Shown piece after piece: positions 1 through 11,127 of a stretch of DNA of 64,000 nt (positions are counted from its first letter, which is position 1; each line of letters opens with the position of its first letter). Made by a program: the position numbers and the translations under genes. The notes under the pieces were generated by a model that did no database searches, was not told the DNA's origin, and saw nothing but the letters and a program-made list of their open reading frames with translations. Source of the stretch: Teichococcus oryzae (GTDB lineage Bacteria > Pseudomonadota > Alphaproteobacteria > Acetobacterales > Acetobacteraceae); contig NZ_VUKA01000002.1 in the NCBI RefSeq assembly GCF_008386565.1, positions 310,001 through 374,000 on the forward strand. The letters run 5' to 3'.

Positions 1-1046
1 CGGGTGACAAGGCCGCCGAGGCGAAGTTCAAGGAATTGAACGAAGCCTATGACGTGCTGAAGGATGCCGAAAAGCGCGCCGCCTATGACCGCTACGGCCA
101 CGCCGCCTTCGAGGGTGGCATGGGCGGTGGCGGCGGCGGTGGTTTCGGCGGCGGCAGCCCCTTCGGCGCCGGCGGCTTCGAGGACATCTTCGCCGAGATG
201 TTCGGCCAGTTCGGTGCCCGGCGCGGCGGCGGCGGAGCGGCGGCGGCCGGCCGCGGCGCCGATCTGCGTCACCAGGTGGACATCTCGCTGGAGGAAGCCT
301 TCGCCGGGGTCAAGAAGCCGATCCGGGTGCAGACCAGCGTGCAATGCGATGCCTGCGACGGCACCGGCGCCGAAGGCAAGTCCCAGGCGGCGCAGACCTG
401 CACCACCTGCGGCGGCGCCGGCAAGGTGCGCGCGCAACAGGGCTTCTTCCTGATCGAGCGCTCCTGCCCCACCTGCGGCGGCACCGGGCGCGTCATCAAG
501 AACCCCTGCAAGCTGTGCCAGGGCGCGGGCCGCGTGCACCGCGAGCGCAACCTCAACATCACCATCCCCCCGGGGGTGGAGGACGGCACCCGCATCCGCC
601 TCAGCGGCGAGGGCGAGGCCGGCCTGCGCGGCGCGCCGGCGGGCGACCTGTATGTGGACATCTCGATCCGCCCGCATGCGCTGTTCCAGCGCGACGGCGC
701 CAACATCTATGTCCGCGTGCCGCTGCGCATGACCCAGGCGGCGCTGGGTGGCGGGGTCGAGGTGCCGACCATCGATGGCGGGCGTTCCCGCGTCACCATC
801 CCGGCCGGCACCCAGACGGGCGACCAGTTCCGCCTGCGCGGCAAGGGCTTCTCCGTGCTGCGCTCGGCGGCGCGGGGCGACATGTATGTCCAGGTGGCGG
901 TCGAGACGCCGCAGAACCTGTCCCCCCGCCAGCGCGAGCTGCTGGAGCAGTTCGAGGGCGAGGTCGGCCAGGGCGGCAATTCCTCCCCCGAAAGCGAGGG
1001 CTTCTTCGCCAAGGTGAAGGAGTTCTGGGACGGCCTCGGCCGGTAG
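1..1046 (+). CDS. dnaJ: Chaperone protein DnaJ, 5'-truncated
   Basis: Hsp40 co-chaperone that stimulates the DnaK ATPase and delivers unfolded clients in the cytoplasm. The reading frame is open from base 3, so the gene starts before the window and the HPD tripeptide of the J domain is missing. What remains is the end of the J domain, a very glycine-rich G/F linker (about residues 29-60 of the visible part), four zinc-binding CxxCxGxG repeats ([32 protein letters not shown]) and the C-terminal substrate-binding beta domains. The four intact zinc repeats separate it from the zinc-free CbpA type. dapB follows, as is usual in alphaproteobacteria, and dnaK probably lies just outside the window. 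Confidence 0.97.
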   Translation, partial: GDKAAEAKFKELNEAYDVLKDAEKRAAYDRYGHAAFEGGMGGGGGGGFGGGSPFGAGGFEDIFAEMFGQFGARRGGGGAAAAGRGADLRHQVDISLEEAFAGVKKPIRVQTSVQCDACDGTGAEGKSQAAQTCTTCGGAGKVRAQQGFFLIERSCPTCGGTGRVIKNPCKLCQGAGRVHRERNLNITIPPGVEDGTRIRLSGEGEAGLRGAPAGDLYVDISIRPHALFQRDGANIYVRVPLRMTQAALGGGVEVPTIDGGRSRVTIPAGTQTGDQFRLRGKGFSVLRSAARGDMYVQVAVETPQNLSPRQRELLEQFEGEVGQGGNSSPESEGFFAKVKEFWDGLGR

Positions 1047-1091
1047 GATGGCGGCGGGAAGGGATGGAATTGTTCCCTTCACCGAATTTGG

Positions 1092-1126
1092 CCCCCGGGA
1101 ATCATTCCTGGGGGTCTTCTCTTTTT
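1092..1126 (+). terminator. Intrinsic terminator after dnaJ
   Basis: Five C, a G.T pair, then GGAA/TTCC form a 10-bp stem closed by a TCA loop, with GGGGG on the far side. The tail TCTTCTCTTTTT is U-rich. It lies 46 bases after the dnaJ stop and should separate dnaJ from dapB. Confidence 0.8.
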
Positions 1127-1200
1127 GGCCGTGTGGAAGAAGATGAAGGCTAGGAAATGATGTTTCCCCGCCTTTCTTTCGACCAAGGAACCCGCACCGC

Positions 1201-1941
1201 ATGACGCTTCAGATCGGCATCGCCGGCATCACCGGCCGCATGGGCCAGTTGTTGTCGGAGGAAGTGGCGGCGGCGGGTGCCGTGGTGGCGGGCGGCATTG
1301 GCCGGTCCGGCGATGCCGAGGCATTGTTCTCCGCCAGCGAGGTGGTGATCGACTTCACCAATGCCCTGACGGCGGAGCGGCATGCCGAACTGGCCGCCCG
1401 CACCGGCAGGCCGCTGGTGATGGGCTCCTCCGGCCTGTCCCCGGCGCAGGAAGCGGCTGTGGCCGCGGCGGCGCGGAGCGTGCCCATTGTTTACGCCGCC
1501 AATTTCGCTCCCGGTGTGAACCTGCTTTTCGCCCTGGCCGAGCGCATGGCCGCCGCCCTGCCGCCCGAGCAATACGACGCCGAGATCGTCGAGATGCATC
1601 ACCGGCAGAAGGTCGATGCGCCTTCCGGCACCGCCATCGGGCTGGGCCGCGCCGTGGCGCGCGGCCGCGGCCGGACACTGGAGGAGGTGGGCATGGAAAG
1701 CGGGCGCGATGGCCATACCGGGCCGCGTGGCACCGGCCCGATCGGCTTTGCCACCCTGCGCGGCGGCCAGGTGGTGGGGGAGCATACCCTGCTTTTCGCC
1801 GCCGGGTCGGAGCATATCTCCCTCACCCACCGCTCCTTCGATCGCCGGGTCTATGCCACGGGCGCGGTGCGGGCGGCGCAATGGGTCATCGTGCAGCCGC
1901 CCGGCCTGTATGACATGAAGCACGTGCTGGGGATGGCCTGA
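1201..1941 (+). CDS. dapB: 4-hydroxy-tetrahydrodipicolinate reductase
   Basis: Reduces 4-hydroxy-tetrahydrodipicolinate with NAD(P)H in the diaminopimelate/lysine pathway. At 246 residues it is at the short end for the family. The N-terminal Rossmann motif [10 protein letters not shown] lies at residues 6-15. The catalytic and substrate-binding signature [15 protein letters not shown] starts at residue 131, with the His pair at 133-134 and the Lys at 137. An AAGGA ribosome site about 11 bases upstream supports the ATG at 1201. It is separated from dnaJ by a strong terminator, so it probably has its own promoter in the 74 bases in between. Confidence 0.96.
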   Translation: MTLQIGIAGITGRMGQLLSEEVAAAGAVVAGGIGRSGDAEALFSASEVVIDFTNALTAERHAELAARTGRPLVMGSSGLSPAQEAAVAAAARSVPIVYAANFAPGVNLLFALAERMAAALPPEQYDAEIVEMHHRQKVDAPSGTAIGLGRAVARGRGRTLEEVGMESGRDGHTGPRGTGPIGFATLRGGQVVGEHTLLFAAGSEHISLTHRSFDRRVYATGAVRAAQWVIVQPPGLYDMKHVLGMA

Positions 1942-1976
1942 AGGCCGATCAAACGGCCCGGCGACAGCGGCGGGGC

Positions 1977-2034
1977 GGGAGGCGGATACGTGGTCCCGCT
2001 CCGCTGCCCTGCGGTGGGGCGCGACCTGCCTCCC
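1977..2034 (+). other. Structured segment between dapB and metK
   Basis: GGGAGGCGG (1977-1985) can pair with CTGCCTCCC (2026-2034) at 8 of 9 positions, enclosing smaller GC stems. It could be the dapB 3' end or part of a metK leader. I cannot match it to a named riboswitch by eye. Confidence 0.35.
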
Positions 2035-2075
2035 ATCACCAATGCTTGACCCCCCGGCTCGCGCTTGCGAAACAG

Positions 2076-2096
2076 CCCCGCCGCATTCTGCGGGGG
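2076..2096 (+). other. Stem-loop in metK 5' region
   Basis: CCGCA/TGCGG with a TTC loop, extended by CCC/GGG, lies about 55 bases upstream of the metK start. No U-tract follows, so it is a leader hairpin and not an obvious terminator. A weak TTGACC at 2046-2051 could be a -35 element. Confidence 0.4.
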
Positions 2097-2150
2097 ATTA
2101 GCCAGGCCGGGGCGAACCGGTCGCCGCCGCGACAAGAGGACGATAAGGCC

Positions 2151-3338
2151 ATGCGCGACAAGGGCGAGTACCTGTTCACTTCGGAATCCGTTTCCGAGGG
2201 CCACCCCGACAAGGTTGCCGACCGCATCAGCGACACGGTGCTGGATGCTTTCCTGGAGGCCGATCCGTATGCCCGCGTGGCGTGCGAGACGCTGGTCACC
2301 ACCAACCGCATCATCCTGGCCGGCGAAACGCGCGGCCCGGCGAGCGTGACGCATGAGCTGCTGGCGCATCTGGCCCGCATGGCCGTGCATGACATCGGCT
2401 ACGACCAGGAAGGCTTCTCCTGGCGCAATGCCGAGGTTTCCGTCCACCTGCACGCGCAGTCCGCGCATATCGCGCAGGGCGTGGACGCGGCCGGCAACAA
2501 GGACGAAGGCGCTGGCGACCAGGGCATCATGTTCGGCTATGCCTGCACCGAGACGCCGGACCTGATGCCGGCGCCGCTGTATTATTCCCACCTGATCCTG
2601 CGCCGCATCGCCGAACTGCGCCGCTCCAAGGACAAGACGGTCGCCGGCCTGCTGCCGGACGCCAAGTCCCAGGTGACGCTGCGCTACGTGGATGGCAAGC
2701 CCGTCGGCGTGACCTCCGTGGTGGTGTCCACCCAGCATGAGGAGGGCATGACGCAGGAGCAGGTGCGCGAGCTGGTGCGCCCGATCGTCGCCACCTCCCT
2801 GCCCGAGGGCTGGGTGGTGCCGGAGGACGAGTTCTACGTGAACCCGACCGGCACCTTCGTGATCGGCGGTCCCGATGGCGATTGCGGCCTGACTGGGCGC
2901 AAGATCATCGTGGACACCTATGGCGGCGCGGCCCCGCATGGCGGTGGCGCCTTCTCCGGCAAGGACCCGACCAAGGTGGATCGCTCGGCCGCCTATGCCT
3001 GCCGCTACCTCGCCAAGAACGTGGTGGCCGCTGGCCTGGCCGAGAAGTGCACAATCCAGGTTTCCTACGCGATCGGCGTGTCCAAGCCGCTCTCGGTTTA
3101 TTTCGACCTGCACGGCACCGGCCGCGACATCGACGAGGCGAAGCTGGCGCGCGTCGTGAACGAAATGGTCAACCTTTCCCCGCGCGGCATCCGGGAGCAC
3201 CTGCACCTGAACCGCCCGATCTATGTGCCGACCTCCGCCTATGGCCATTTCGGCCGCACGCCGGATGACGACCTGGGCACCTTCACCTGGGAAAAGACCG
3301 ACCTGGTGCCGGAGCTGAAGCGCGCCTTCGGGCGCTGA
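2151..3338 (+). CDS. metK: S-adenosylmethionine synthetase
   Basis: Makes S-adenosylmethionine from methionine and ATP in the cytoplasm. The 395 residues from this ATG match the family's usual length. The protein opens with the N-terminal signature [13 protein letters not shown], whose His contacts ATP phosphates, and carries the glycine-rich [16 protein letters not shown] loop typical of MetK. The frame stays open upstream to 2046, but AGAGGA at 2135-2140 and the conserved N-terminus decide for 2151. About 200 bases of GC-rich, structured DNA precede it; metK leaders often carry SAM-sensing RNA, but none is recognised here. Confidence 0.97.
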   Translation: MRDKGEYLFTSESVSEGHPDKVADRISDTVLDAFLEADPYARVACETLVTTNRIILAGETRGPASVTHELLAHLARMAVHDIGYDQEGFSWRNAEVSVHLHAQSAHIAQGVDAAGNKDEGAGDQGIMFGYACTETPDLMPAPLYYSHLILRRIAELRRSKDKTVAGLLPDAKSQVTLRYVDGKPVGVTSVVVSTQHEEGMTQEQVRELVRPIVATSLPEGWVVPEDEFYVNPTGTFVIGGPDGDCGLTGRKIIVDTYGGAAPHGGGAFSGKDPTKVDRSAAYACRYLAKNVVAAGLAEKCTIQVSYAIGVSKPLSVYFDLHGTGRDIDEAKLARVVNEMVNLSPRGIREHLHLNRPIYVPTSAYGHFGRTPDDDLGTFTWEKTDLVPELKRAFGR

Positions 3339-3343
3339 TCCAT

Positions 3344-3490
3344 GGAAGGGGCGCCGCCCCTTCCGCGCCTTCCCCGCCAGGAATCTGGGATTTCTGGACT
3401 TTCCGCTGGTGGCGGGGTCCGGGGTGACGCGGTCACCCCGGCGGGGGTTCCAGGGGGCGGCGCTTCCCTGGCCCCGTTCCAAAGTGTTTT
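3344..3490. repeat. Palindromic GC-rich intergenic element
   Basis: Two perfect hairpins stand out: GGAAGGGGC/GCCCCTTCC with loop GCC (3344-3364) and GGGGTGAC/GTCACCCC with loop GCG (3421-3439). Between and after them are GGCGGGG and GGGGGC blocks. Neither hairpin has a U-tract. The block fills nearly the whole metK-trmB gap and has the look of a dispersed intergenic palindrome. No second copy is seen in this window. Confidence 0.5.
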
Positions 3491-3495
3491 GCCCG

Positions 3496-4188
3496 ATGAC
3501 CGACACGCCTCCTCCCGTTCCCGACCGGCTTTACGGACGCCGCCGCGGCCATCCGCTGCGCCAGCGCCAGCAGACCCTGCTGGACGTCACGCTGCCGCGC
3601 CTGGCGCTTGATCCCGCTGATCCTTTCGCCTCCTTCCCGGAGCGGCCGGAGGAGCTGTGGCTGGAAGTCGGCTTCGGCGGCGGCGAGCATGCGCTGGCGC
3701 AGATCGCCGCCCATCCCCGGGCCGGGCTGATCGCGGCCGAGGTGTTCGAGAACGGCATCTGCTCCCTCCTGACGCGACTCGTGCCGGAAGGCGGGGAGGC
3801 AACCGCGCCCCTGCCGCCCAATCTGCGCCTGTGGACGGAAGATGCGCGCCGCCTGCTGCGCGCCTTGCCCGAGGGCAGCCTGTCGCGCCTGTTCCTGATG
3901 TTCCCCGACCCCTGGCCCAAGGCCCGCCACGCCAAGCGCCGCTTTGTCCATCCTTCCATCCTGCCGGTGCTGGGGCGGGCCCTGCGGCCGGGCGGAGAAT
4001 GGCGTGTCGCGACGGACGACCCGACCTATCAGGACTGGGTGCGGGAGGTGATGGGCGCGCAGGATGTCTTCGAACTGGTGTCGCTGGACCAGGCACGCCC
4101 CGAGGGCTGGCCCGGCACGCGTTACGAGGCCAAGGCGCTGCGCGAGGGGCGGCACCCGCAATACTGGGTCTGGCGGCGCAGGGCCTGA
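3496..4188 (+). CDS. trmB: tRNA (guanine-N7-)-methyltransferase
   Basis: Methylates N7 of G46 in tRNA variable loops using SAM made by the upstream metK product. 230 residues. The SAM-binding loop EVGFGGGEH lies at about residues 57-65, and the family hallmark FPDPWPKARHAKRR is intact. The frame is open further upstream into the palindromic element, but the ATG at 3496 gives the usual N-terminal length and a basic start (RLYGRRRGHPLRQRQ). It sits 157 bases after metK and may rely on read-through or its own promoter. Confidence 0.95.
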   Translation: MTDTPPPVPDRLYGRRRGHPLRQRQQTLLDVTLPRLALDPADPFASFPERPEELWLEVGFGGGEHALAQIAAHPRAGLIAAEVFENGICSLLTRLVPEGGEATAPLPPNLRLWTEDARRLLRALPEGSLSRLFLMFPDPWPKARHAKRRFVHPSILPVLGRALRPGGEWRVATDDPTYQDWVREVMGAQDVFELVSLDQARPEGWPGTRYEAKALREGRHPQYWVWRRRA

Positions 4189-4293
4189 CCGCACGGCAAG
4201 GCTGCAGCTTTCGCGTGACACGATAGCCACGTATCTCATTTTTGATGATGCACCCTTCATTTTGGCGTTGACCACTTCAGGCTGATCACGACA

Positions 4294-4785
4294 ATGTGTG
4301 CAGCCATGGACGCAACCACTCCAGATCTCCCGTCTCAGGAAGCCGGCCGGCGCGGCGCGGAAGCGCTGGCGGCGGAGCGTGGCGGCGTTCTTCCCTGGTG
4401 CGGCCCCGCCTGCATCGCCCTGGCGGCCGATTGCTCCTACGCCATCGCCTGCACCCTGCTGCGCACCGTCGCGCCCGAGCGCTACGCGCCGGATGCCGAG
4501 ATCGACACCACCTATTGGCGGGACATGGTGGCGGCGCTCGACCATGCCGGCGTGCCGGCCACCCCCCTGTCGGTGGAAGGTCGCCCCACCCTGCTCCGGC
4601 TGGTGCGCCAGGGCACAATGGAGCCGGGTTTCTACCTGGTCCGGGTCACCGGGCACTTCCTGTTGCTGCGCCTGCATGGCTTCGGCTTGGCCGAGGTGCA
4701 TGACAACCGCCTGTCCGGCGCGGTGCTGTCCACCCGGACCCACGGCCTTTGCCGGGTGACGCATCTGGCGCGACTCGGGGGCTGA
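4294..4785 (+). CDS. Hypothetical protein, possible papain/C39-like fold
   Basis: I do not recognise this 163-residue protein as a named family. It has WCGPACIA around Cys36, GHFLLLR around His121 and HDN around Asp137/Asn138. A Cys in a CGPA context, a His after Gly and a following Asp/Asn are spaced as in papain-like cysteine peptidases of the C39 type, so a protease or inactive relative is possible; this is inference. There is no signal peptide. It lies alone between trmB and the rimP promoter. A TTGACC at 4268 with a poor -10 would start transcription close to the second ATG (4306), an alternative start. Confidence 0.6.
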   Translation: MCAAMDATTPDLPSQEAGRRGAEALAAERGGVLPWCGPACIALAADCSYAIACTLLRTVAPERYAPDAEIDTTYWRDMVAALDHAGVPATPLSVEGRPTLLRLVRQGTMEPGFYLVRVTGHFLLLRLHGFGLAEVHDNRLSGAVLSTRTHGLCRVTHLARLGG

Positions 4786-4797
4786 TCCCGGCTTTTC

Positions 4798-4826
4798 TTG
4801 TTTTCGCCGCGGGCGAAGACTATATG
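4798..4826 (+). promoter_or_regulatory. Sigma70-type promoter of the rimP-nusA operon
   Basis: TTGTTT at 4798-4803 and TATATG at 4821-4826 are separated by exactly 17 bases, close to TTGACA/TATAAT. The predicted start is near 4833, upstream of a terminator hairpin and the likely rimP start. It overlaps an in-frame ATG (4824), which therefore is unlikely to be the translation start. Confidence 0.6.
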
Positions 4827-4860
4827 ACTGGCACAACATCTTCGCTGCACAGTCAGGGGG

Positions 4861-4892
4861 GTGGCCTTAGCGGGCCGCCTTTTTTGTTTTTG
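4861..4892 (+). terminator. Leader terminator/attenuator before rimP
   Basis: GTGGCC/GGCCGC forms a 6-bp stem (one G.T) with loop TTAGCG, followed by a C and TTTTTTGTTTTT. It sits about 30 bases downstream of the predicted promoter start and directly before rimP. It would stop transcripts before the operon unless antitermination occurs. The nusA operon of E. coli also has leader terminators, so autoregulation is plausible by analogy. Confidence 0.6.
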
Positions 4893-5480
4893 GAAGACGA
4901 TTCGCCACAGCACGAAGGGCTCGAAGCCCGCATCGCCGCCGCCATCGAGCCGACGCTCTCGGCCATGGGGTATGAGATCGTGCGCGTGCTCATCCAGGGC
5001 AAGCAAACGCCGACGGTGCAGATCATGGCCGATCGCACGGATGGGATTCCGGTCGGCGTCGCCGATTGCACACGAATTTCCCATGCCGCCGGCGCCGTGC
5101 TGGACGTGGACGATCCCTTCACCGGCGAGTGGAACCTTGAGGTTTCCTCCCCCGGCATCGACCGCCCGCTGACCCGCACCAAGGACTGGCTGCGCTTCGC
5201 CGGCCATGTCGCGACGGCGGAGATGAGCATTCCCTTCGAGGGACGCCGCCGTTTCCGTGGCATTATTCTGGGCGCCGACGAGGCCACGGTGCGGCTGCGG
5301 CTGGATGACGGCGCGGATGTGGCCCTGCCCCGCCCCGACATGCGCCGCGCCAAGCTGGTGCTCACTGACGAACTGATCGCCGCGACCGCGGCCGATGCCG
5401 CCCGCGCCCGGGCCGAGAATCCCGGCGCCGCACCCGACTCCGATGGGGGCGAGGAACCGCCCCCCGCCAAGAGGAACTGA
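4890..5480 (+). CDS. rimP: Ribosome maturation factor RimP
   Basis: Assists 30S subunit maturation. The N-terminal half ([24 protein letters not shown]) and the central [12 protein letters not shown] signature are typical. The start is uncertain. The frame is open from 4749, but the promoter covers the ATG at 4824 and a terminator covers the following codons, so a TTG at 4890 (or 4884) is the best candidate, giving about 196 residues. No clear ribosome site precedes it. The tail after about residue 160 is acidic and proline-rich. It is first in an operon with nusA, which starts five bases after its stop. Confidence 0.85.
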   Translation: MEDDSPQHEGLEARIAAAIEPTLSAMGYEIVRVLIQGKQTPTVQIMADRTDGIPVGVADCTRISHAAGAVLDVDDPFTGEWNLEVSSPGIDRPLTRTKDWLRFAGHVATAEMSIPFEGRRRFRGIILGADEATVRLRLDDGADVALPRPDMRRAKLVLTDELIAATAADAARARAENPGAAPDSDGGEEPPPAKRN

Positions 5481-5485
5481 GGATC

Positions 5486-7054
<1,569 letters not shown>

Positions 7055-7748
7055 CGCGGATATCGCGCCCGACGCCGCGATCGAGGACGGCCTGCCGGAG
7101 CCGGAGCTGAAAGGCCCGCTGCGGCGCTGCATCGCCACGCGGGAAACCCTGCCCAAGGAAGCGATGATCCGCTTCGTCCTCGGGCCGGAGCGGGTTGTCG
7201 TGCCGGATCTGGCCGGGCGCCTGCCCGGCCGGGGAATGTGGTTGAGCGCGCGGGCCGATGTGCTAGAACGCGCGTTGAGCCGCGGCGCCTTTTCAAGGGC
7301 GGCACGCGGACAGGTGCAGTTGCCCCCAGACCTTCGCGCACAGATCGAGACTGGCCTCAAGGGTCGCATCCGCGACCAGGTGGGCCTGGCGCGCAGGGCC
7401 GGTCAGGCGGTGTGCGGCTTCCAGCAGGTGCGCGAATGGCTTCAGGCCGGGCGGGCAGCCGTTCTGGTGGAAGCGGACGATGGGAGCCCCAGCGAACGGG
7501 CGCGGGTGATCGGCCGGCACAAGGTGCCGGTGATCCTGGCGGTCGGCGGCGGGGATTTGGGTTCGGTATTCGGAAGGGATCATGCAGTGCACGTGGCGAT
7601 AGCCCCCGGACGGATCGCCGAGATGCTGCTGCAGGAGGCAGGCCGTCTGGCCGCTGTCTCCGGCATCACGAGCGGAGCGGGGTCGTGAGCCCGCAACGGC
7701 TCGCGATGAGGATTGATGGCACAGAACGGATCGGGTTCAGACGAACGA

Positions 7749-10514
7749 ATGAGCGACCAGAATGAACAGGACGCGGCCAAGGGCCGGCTGAGCCTCCGCC
7801 CCGGCGGCAGGTTGGAGCTGGGTAAGACGGAGGCCGCTGGCACGGTGCGCCAGTCCTTCAGCCATGGTCGTGGCAAGACCGTGCAGGTCGAGGTGGTGAA
7901 GAAGCGAGCGGCCGGACCGGGCGCGCCGGGGGCGAAGCCCGCCGGTGGCCCGGCCACGGGCCCGCGCCAGGCCGGTGGCCCGCAGCGCGGCGCCTCCGGC
8001 CCTTCGCGCGGCGGTGCCGCGGCGCCGGGCCGCCCGCTCAATCAGGCGGAGCAGGCGACGCGCCTGCGCGTGCTGGAGGAGCATCGCCGCCAGGAAGCCC
8101 AGCGCCAGCGCGAGGAGCGTGAGCGCCAGGCCCTGATGGTGCGCAGCGCCGCCGAGGAAGCCGCCCGCAAGGCGGAAGAGGAGCGCCGCGCCGCCGAGGA
8201 GGCCGCCCTCCGCGCCGAACAGGAAGCCCGCGAAAAGGTCGAGGCCGAGGCCCGCCGCAAGGTCGAGGAGGAGGCCCGCCGCAACGCGCCGCCGCCGCCG
8301 CCCTTGTCCGCGCCGCGTCCGGGCCCGATCCCCAGCAATGCGCGCCCCGCGGCGCCGCAGCGCCCGATGGGCCCGCGTCCTGCCGCCGGTCCCGGTGGCG
8401 CCGGGCCTGTGCGGCGTCCCGCCGCGCCGGGTGCCGGTGCGCCCGCCGCGGCGCCGGGTGCCGCCGCCCCGCGTCTGACGCTGCGTGGCCGCGACGAGGG
8501 TGGCGAGGAAGAGCGCCGCAGCCCGGTGCGCCGCCCTGGTGGCGCCGGCCCGCTGGCGGCCAAGAAGCCGGCCCCTGCCCCGGCCCGCAAGACGCCGCCG
8601 GGCAGCGACCGCCGCCGCGACGGCCGCATCGACGTGGCCGCCGCGATCGAGGGGGATGACGACCGCAGCCGTTCCATGGCGTCCGTCCGCCGCGCCCGCG
8701 AGCGCGAGCGCCGGCAACAGGAACTGCAGCGCCTGCGCTCCGATGGCGTGAAGGTGGTGCGCGACGTGGTGGTGCCGGAAGCCATCACGGTGCAGGAACT
8801 CGCCAACCGCATGGCCGCCCGTGGCGGCGAGGTGGTGAAGGCGCTGTTCCGCATGGGCGTGATGGCGACGCTGACCCAGACCATCGACGCCGACACGGCG
8901 GAGCTGGTGGTCAACGAGTTCGGCCACCGCGTGCGCCGCGTCTCGGAATCGGATGTCGAGCAGGGCCTGGAAGGCACGGTGGACACCGATGAGGAGCTGC
9001 TGCCGCGTCCGCCGGTGGTGACCATCATGGGCCATGTCGACCACGGCAAGACCAGCCTGCTGGACGCGCTGCGCAAGACCGACATGGCCGGCCGCGAGGC
9101 CGGTGGCATCACCCAGCATATCGGCGCCTATCAGGTGCAGGTGGCGGGTGGCCACAAGGTCACCTTCATCGACACGCCGGGCCATGCCGCCTTCACCGCC
9201 ATGCGCGCCCGCGGCGCCAGCGTGACGGACATGGTGATCCTGGTCGTGGCCGCCGATGACGGCGTGATGCCGCAAACGGTCGAGGCGATCCACCACGCCA
9301 AGGCGGCGAACGTGCCGCTGATCGTGGCGGTCAACAAGATCGACAAGCCGGGCGTCAACCTCGACCGCGTGCGGCAGGAATTGCTGCAGCACGAGATCGT
9401 GGTGGAAAGCCTGGGCGGCGACACCATGGAGATCCAGGTTTCCGCCACCAAGGCGATGAACCTCGACAAGCTGCTGGAAGCCATCCTGCTGCAGGCCGAG
9501 GTGCTGGACCTGAAGGCGAACCCGAACCGCGCCGCCGAGGGCACGGTCATCGAATCCAAGCTCGACAAGGGCCGGGGTCCGGTGGCGACGGTGCTGGTGC
9601 AGCGCGGCACCCTGAAGCAGGGCGACCTAGTGGTGGCCGGCGCCGAGTGGGGCCGCGTGCGCGCCATGCTCGACGACAAGGGCCGCCAGATGAAGGATGC
9701 CGATCCTTCCCTGCCGGTGGAGATCCTGGGCCTTTCGGGCGTTCCCTCCGCGGGCGAAACCTTTGTCGCGGTGGAGAACGAAGGCCGGGCGCGCGAGATC
9801 AGCGAGTTCCGCCAGCGCAGGCTGCGGGACAAGCAGGCCGCCGCCGCCGGGGCCGCCCGTGGCACGCTGGCCGACATGATGGCCCGCGTCGCCGCCGGCG
9901 AGCAGAAGGAAGTGGCCGTCGTCGTGAAGGCGGACGTGCAGGGTTCCGCCGAGGCGCTCGGCGTGACGCTGAACAAGCTGTCGCGCGACGAGGTCAAGGT
10001 GCGGGTGCTGCATTCGGCGGTCGGCCAGATCACCGAAAGCGACATCCAGCTCGCCAAGGCGTCCAACGCCATCGTCGTCGCCTTCAACGTCCGCGCGACC
10101 GCGCAGGCGCGGGAGCTGGCGCAGCGGGACGGCGTGGACATCCGCTACTACTCGATCATCTACGAGGTGGCGGATGACGTGGAGCAGCTGGTGCGCGGCA
10201 AGCTGGCCCCGATCCAGCGCGAGAAGTTCCTGGGCTACGCGCAGATCCTCGAGGTCTTCGAGGTCAAGCGCCTGGGCAACATCGCAGGCTGCCGCGTCAC
10301 CGAGGGTGTGGTCCGCCGTGGCTGTGGCGTCCGTCTCATCCGCGATGGCGTGGTCATCCACCAGGGCGAGCTGGCGACGCTCCGCCGCTTCAAGGACGAC
10401 GTCAAGGAAGTCACCAATGGCTACGAGTGCGGCATGAGCTTCGCCCACTACGACGCCATCAAGGTTGGCGACCAGATCGAGTGCTACGAGACCGAGACCG
10501 TCGCGGCGGTCTGA
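7749..10514 (+). CDS. infB: Translation initiation factor IF-2
   Basis: GTPase that places fMet-tRNA on the 30S subunit and promotes subunit joining. About 921 residues. The N-terminal 300 residues are low-complexity: an Ala/Arg/Glu-rich probable coiled coil (about 95-175), then Pro/Ala/Gly-rich sequence. The G domain follows with GHVDHGKT (428-435), DTPGHAAF and NKIDKP. Domains II to IV follow. I start at the ATG before SDQNEQ because many alphaproteobacterial IF-2 proteins begin this way. An ATG at 7716 preceded by GAGGAT is a real alternative and would add 11 residues. Confidence 0.95.
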   Translation: MSDQNEQDAAKGRLSLRPGGRLELGKTEAAGTVRQSFSHGRGKTVQVEVVKKRAAGPGAPGAKPAGGPATGPRQAGGPQRGASGPSRGGAAAPGRPLNQAEQATRLRVLEEHRRQEAQRQREERERQALMVRSAAEEAARKAEEERRAAEEAALRAEQEAREKVEAEARRKVEEEARRNAPPPPPLSAPRPGPIPSNARPAAPQRPMGPRPAAGPGGAGPVRRPAAPGAGAPAAAPGAAAPRLTLRGRDEGGEEERRSPVRRPGGAGPLAAKKPAPAPARKTPPGSDRRRDGRIDVAAAIEGDDDRSRSMASVRRARERERRQQELQRLRSDGVKVVRDVVVPEAITVQELANRMAARGGEVVKALFRMGVMATLTQTIDADTAELVVNEFGHRVRRVSESDVEQGLEGTVDTDEELLPRPPVVTIMGHVDHGKTSLLDALRKTDMAGREAGGITQHIGAYQVQVAGGHKVTFIDTPGHAAFTAMRARGASVTDMVILVVAADDGVMPQTVEAIHHAKAANVPLIVAVNKIDKPGVNLDRVRQELLQHEIVVESLGGDTMEIQVSATKAMNLDKLLEAILLQAEVLDLKANPNRAAEGTVIESKLDKGRGPVATVLVQRGTLKQGDLVVAGAEWGRVRAMLDDKGRQMKDADPSLPVEILGLSGVPSAGETFVAVENEGRAREISEFRQRRLRDKQAAAAGAARGTLADMMARVAAGEQKEVAVVVKADVQGSAEALGVTLNKLSRDEVKVRVLHSAVGQITESDIQLAKASNAIVVAFNVRATAQARELAQRDGVDIRYYSIIYEVADDVEQLVRGKLAPIQREKFLGYAQILEVFEVKRLGNIAGCRVTEGVVRRGCGVRLIRDGVVIHQGELATLRRFKDDVKEVTNGYECGMSFAHYDAIKVGDQIECYETETVAAV

Positions 10515-10537
10515 TCCCGCCCCGGTTACCGCAAGAT

Positions 10538-10660
10538 TGGGGGGATGGCTCCCCCAGTCCCCTTCTTTCCCTTTCGTCGGATCGGCGGAGGCGGAAAGGC
10601 AGGGGCCTGGGAGGGGCCATTCCCCCAGTCATTTCTGCCTCGGCCGTTTCCGCCTTCGGC
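10538..10660. repeat. Composite palindromic element after infB
   Basis: Nested inverted repeats: TGGGGG/CCCCCA around 10538-10556, CTGGG/CCCAG around 10607-10628, and AGGCGGAAA (about 10589-10597) against TTTCCGCCT (about 10648-10656). The first hairpin is followed by GTCCCCTTCTTTCCCTTT, very like the hairpin-plus-pyrimidine start of the repeat at 11528. It may act as a partial terminator between infB and rbfA. Confidence 0.5.
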
Positions 10661-10686
10661 CGCCCCTGACAGAGTGACGCTTCATC

Positions 10687-11127
10687 ATGGCCAAGAAGAC
10701 CTCCTCCTCCGGCGCCCCCAGCCAGCGCATGCTCCGCGTGGCCGAGGAGGTGCGCCACGCCCTGTCCGCCGTGTTCCTGCGCGGCGAGCTGCATGATCCC
10801 GACCTGGATGGCCGGCACATCACCGTCACCGAAGTGCGCGCCTCCCCCGACCTGAAGCACATGACCTGCTTCGTGGCGGCGCTGGGCCGCGCCGTGACGA
10901 CGGAGGAGCTGAAGGGCCTGCGGCGGGTGCAGCCTTACCTGCGCACCCAGGTTGCCCGCGCCGTGCGGCTGAAATTCGCCCCCGAGATGCATTTCCAGCC
11001 CGACACCGCGCTGGATTACGCGATGAAGATCGACACGGTGATGCGCCGGCCGGAGGTCCAGCAGGATCTCCAGCCCCGCCCGGCCGCATCGGAGAACGCT
11101 GCGCCGGAGGAGGACGGAAACCCGTGA
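10687..11127 (+). CDS. rbfA: Ribosome-binding factor A
   Basis: Cold-adaptation and 30S maturation factor that binds the 16S rRNA 5' region. 146 residues with the RbfA fold: SQRMLRVAEEVRHAL at the N-terminus and VTEVRASPDLKHMTCFV in the KH-like core. The C-terminal 30 residues are an acidic, proline-rich tail. It lies 172 bases after infB, separated by a palindromic element. The following gene starts inside its stop codon (GTGA overlap), so the two are coupled. Confidence 0.95.
   Translation: MAKKTSSSGAPSQRMLRVAEEVRHALSAVFLRGELHDPDLDGRHITVTEVRASPDLKHMTCFVAALGRAVTTEELKGLRRVQPYLRTQVARAVRLKFAPEMHFQPDTALDYAMKIDTVMRRPEVQQDLQPRPAASENAAPEEDGNP

Noticed and set aside
1942-2150. SAM-I/SAM-II riboswitch upstream of metK
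   Set aside because: Known SAM riboswitch cores could not be recognised. Only generic stems are visible, so no riboswitch is annotated.
1851-3506. 551-codon open frame on the minus strand across metK
   Set aside because: It is antisense to metK, which has full family motifs. The frame is open only because GC-rich codon bias avoids stops, and its His/Gly/Ala/Arg-rich translation resembles no protein family.
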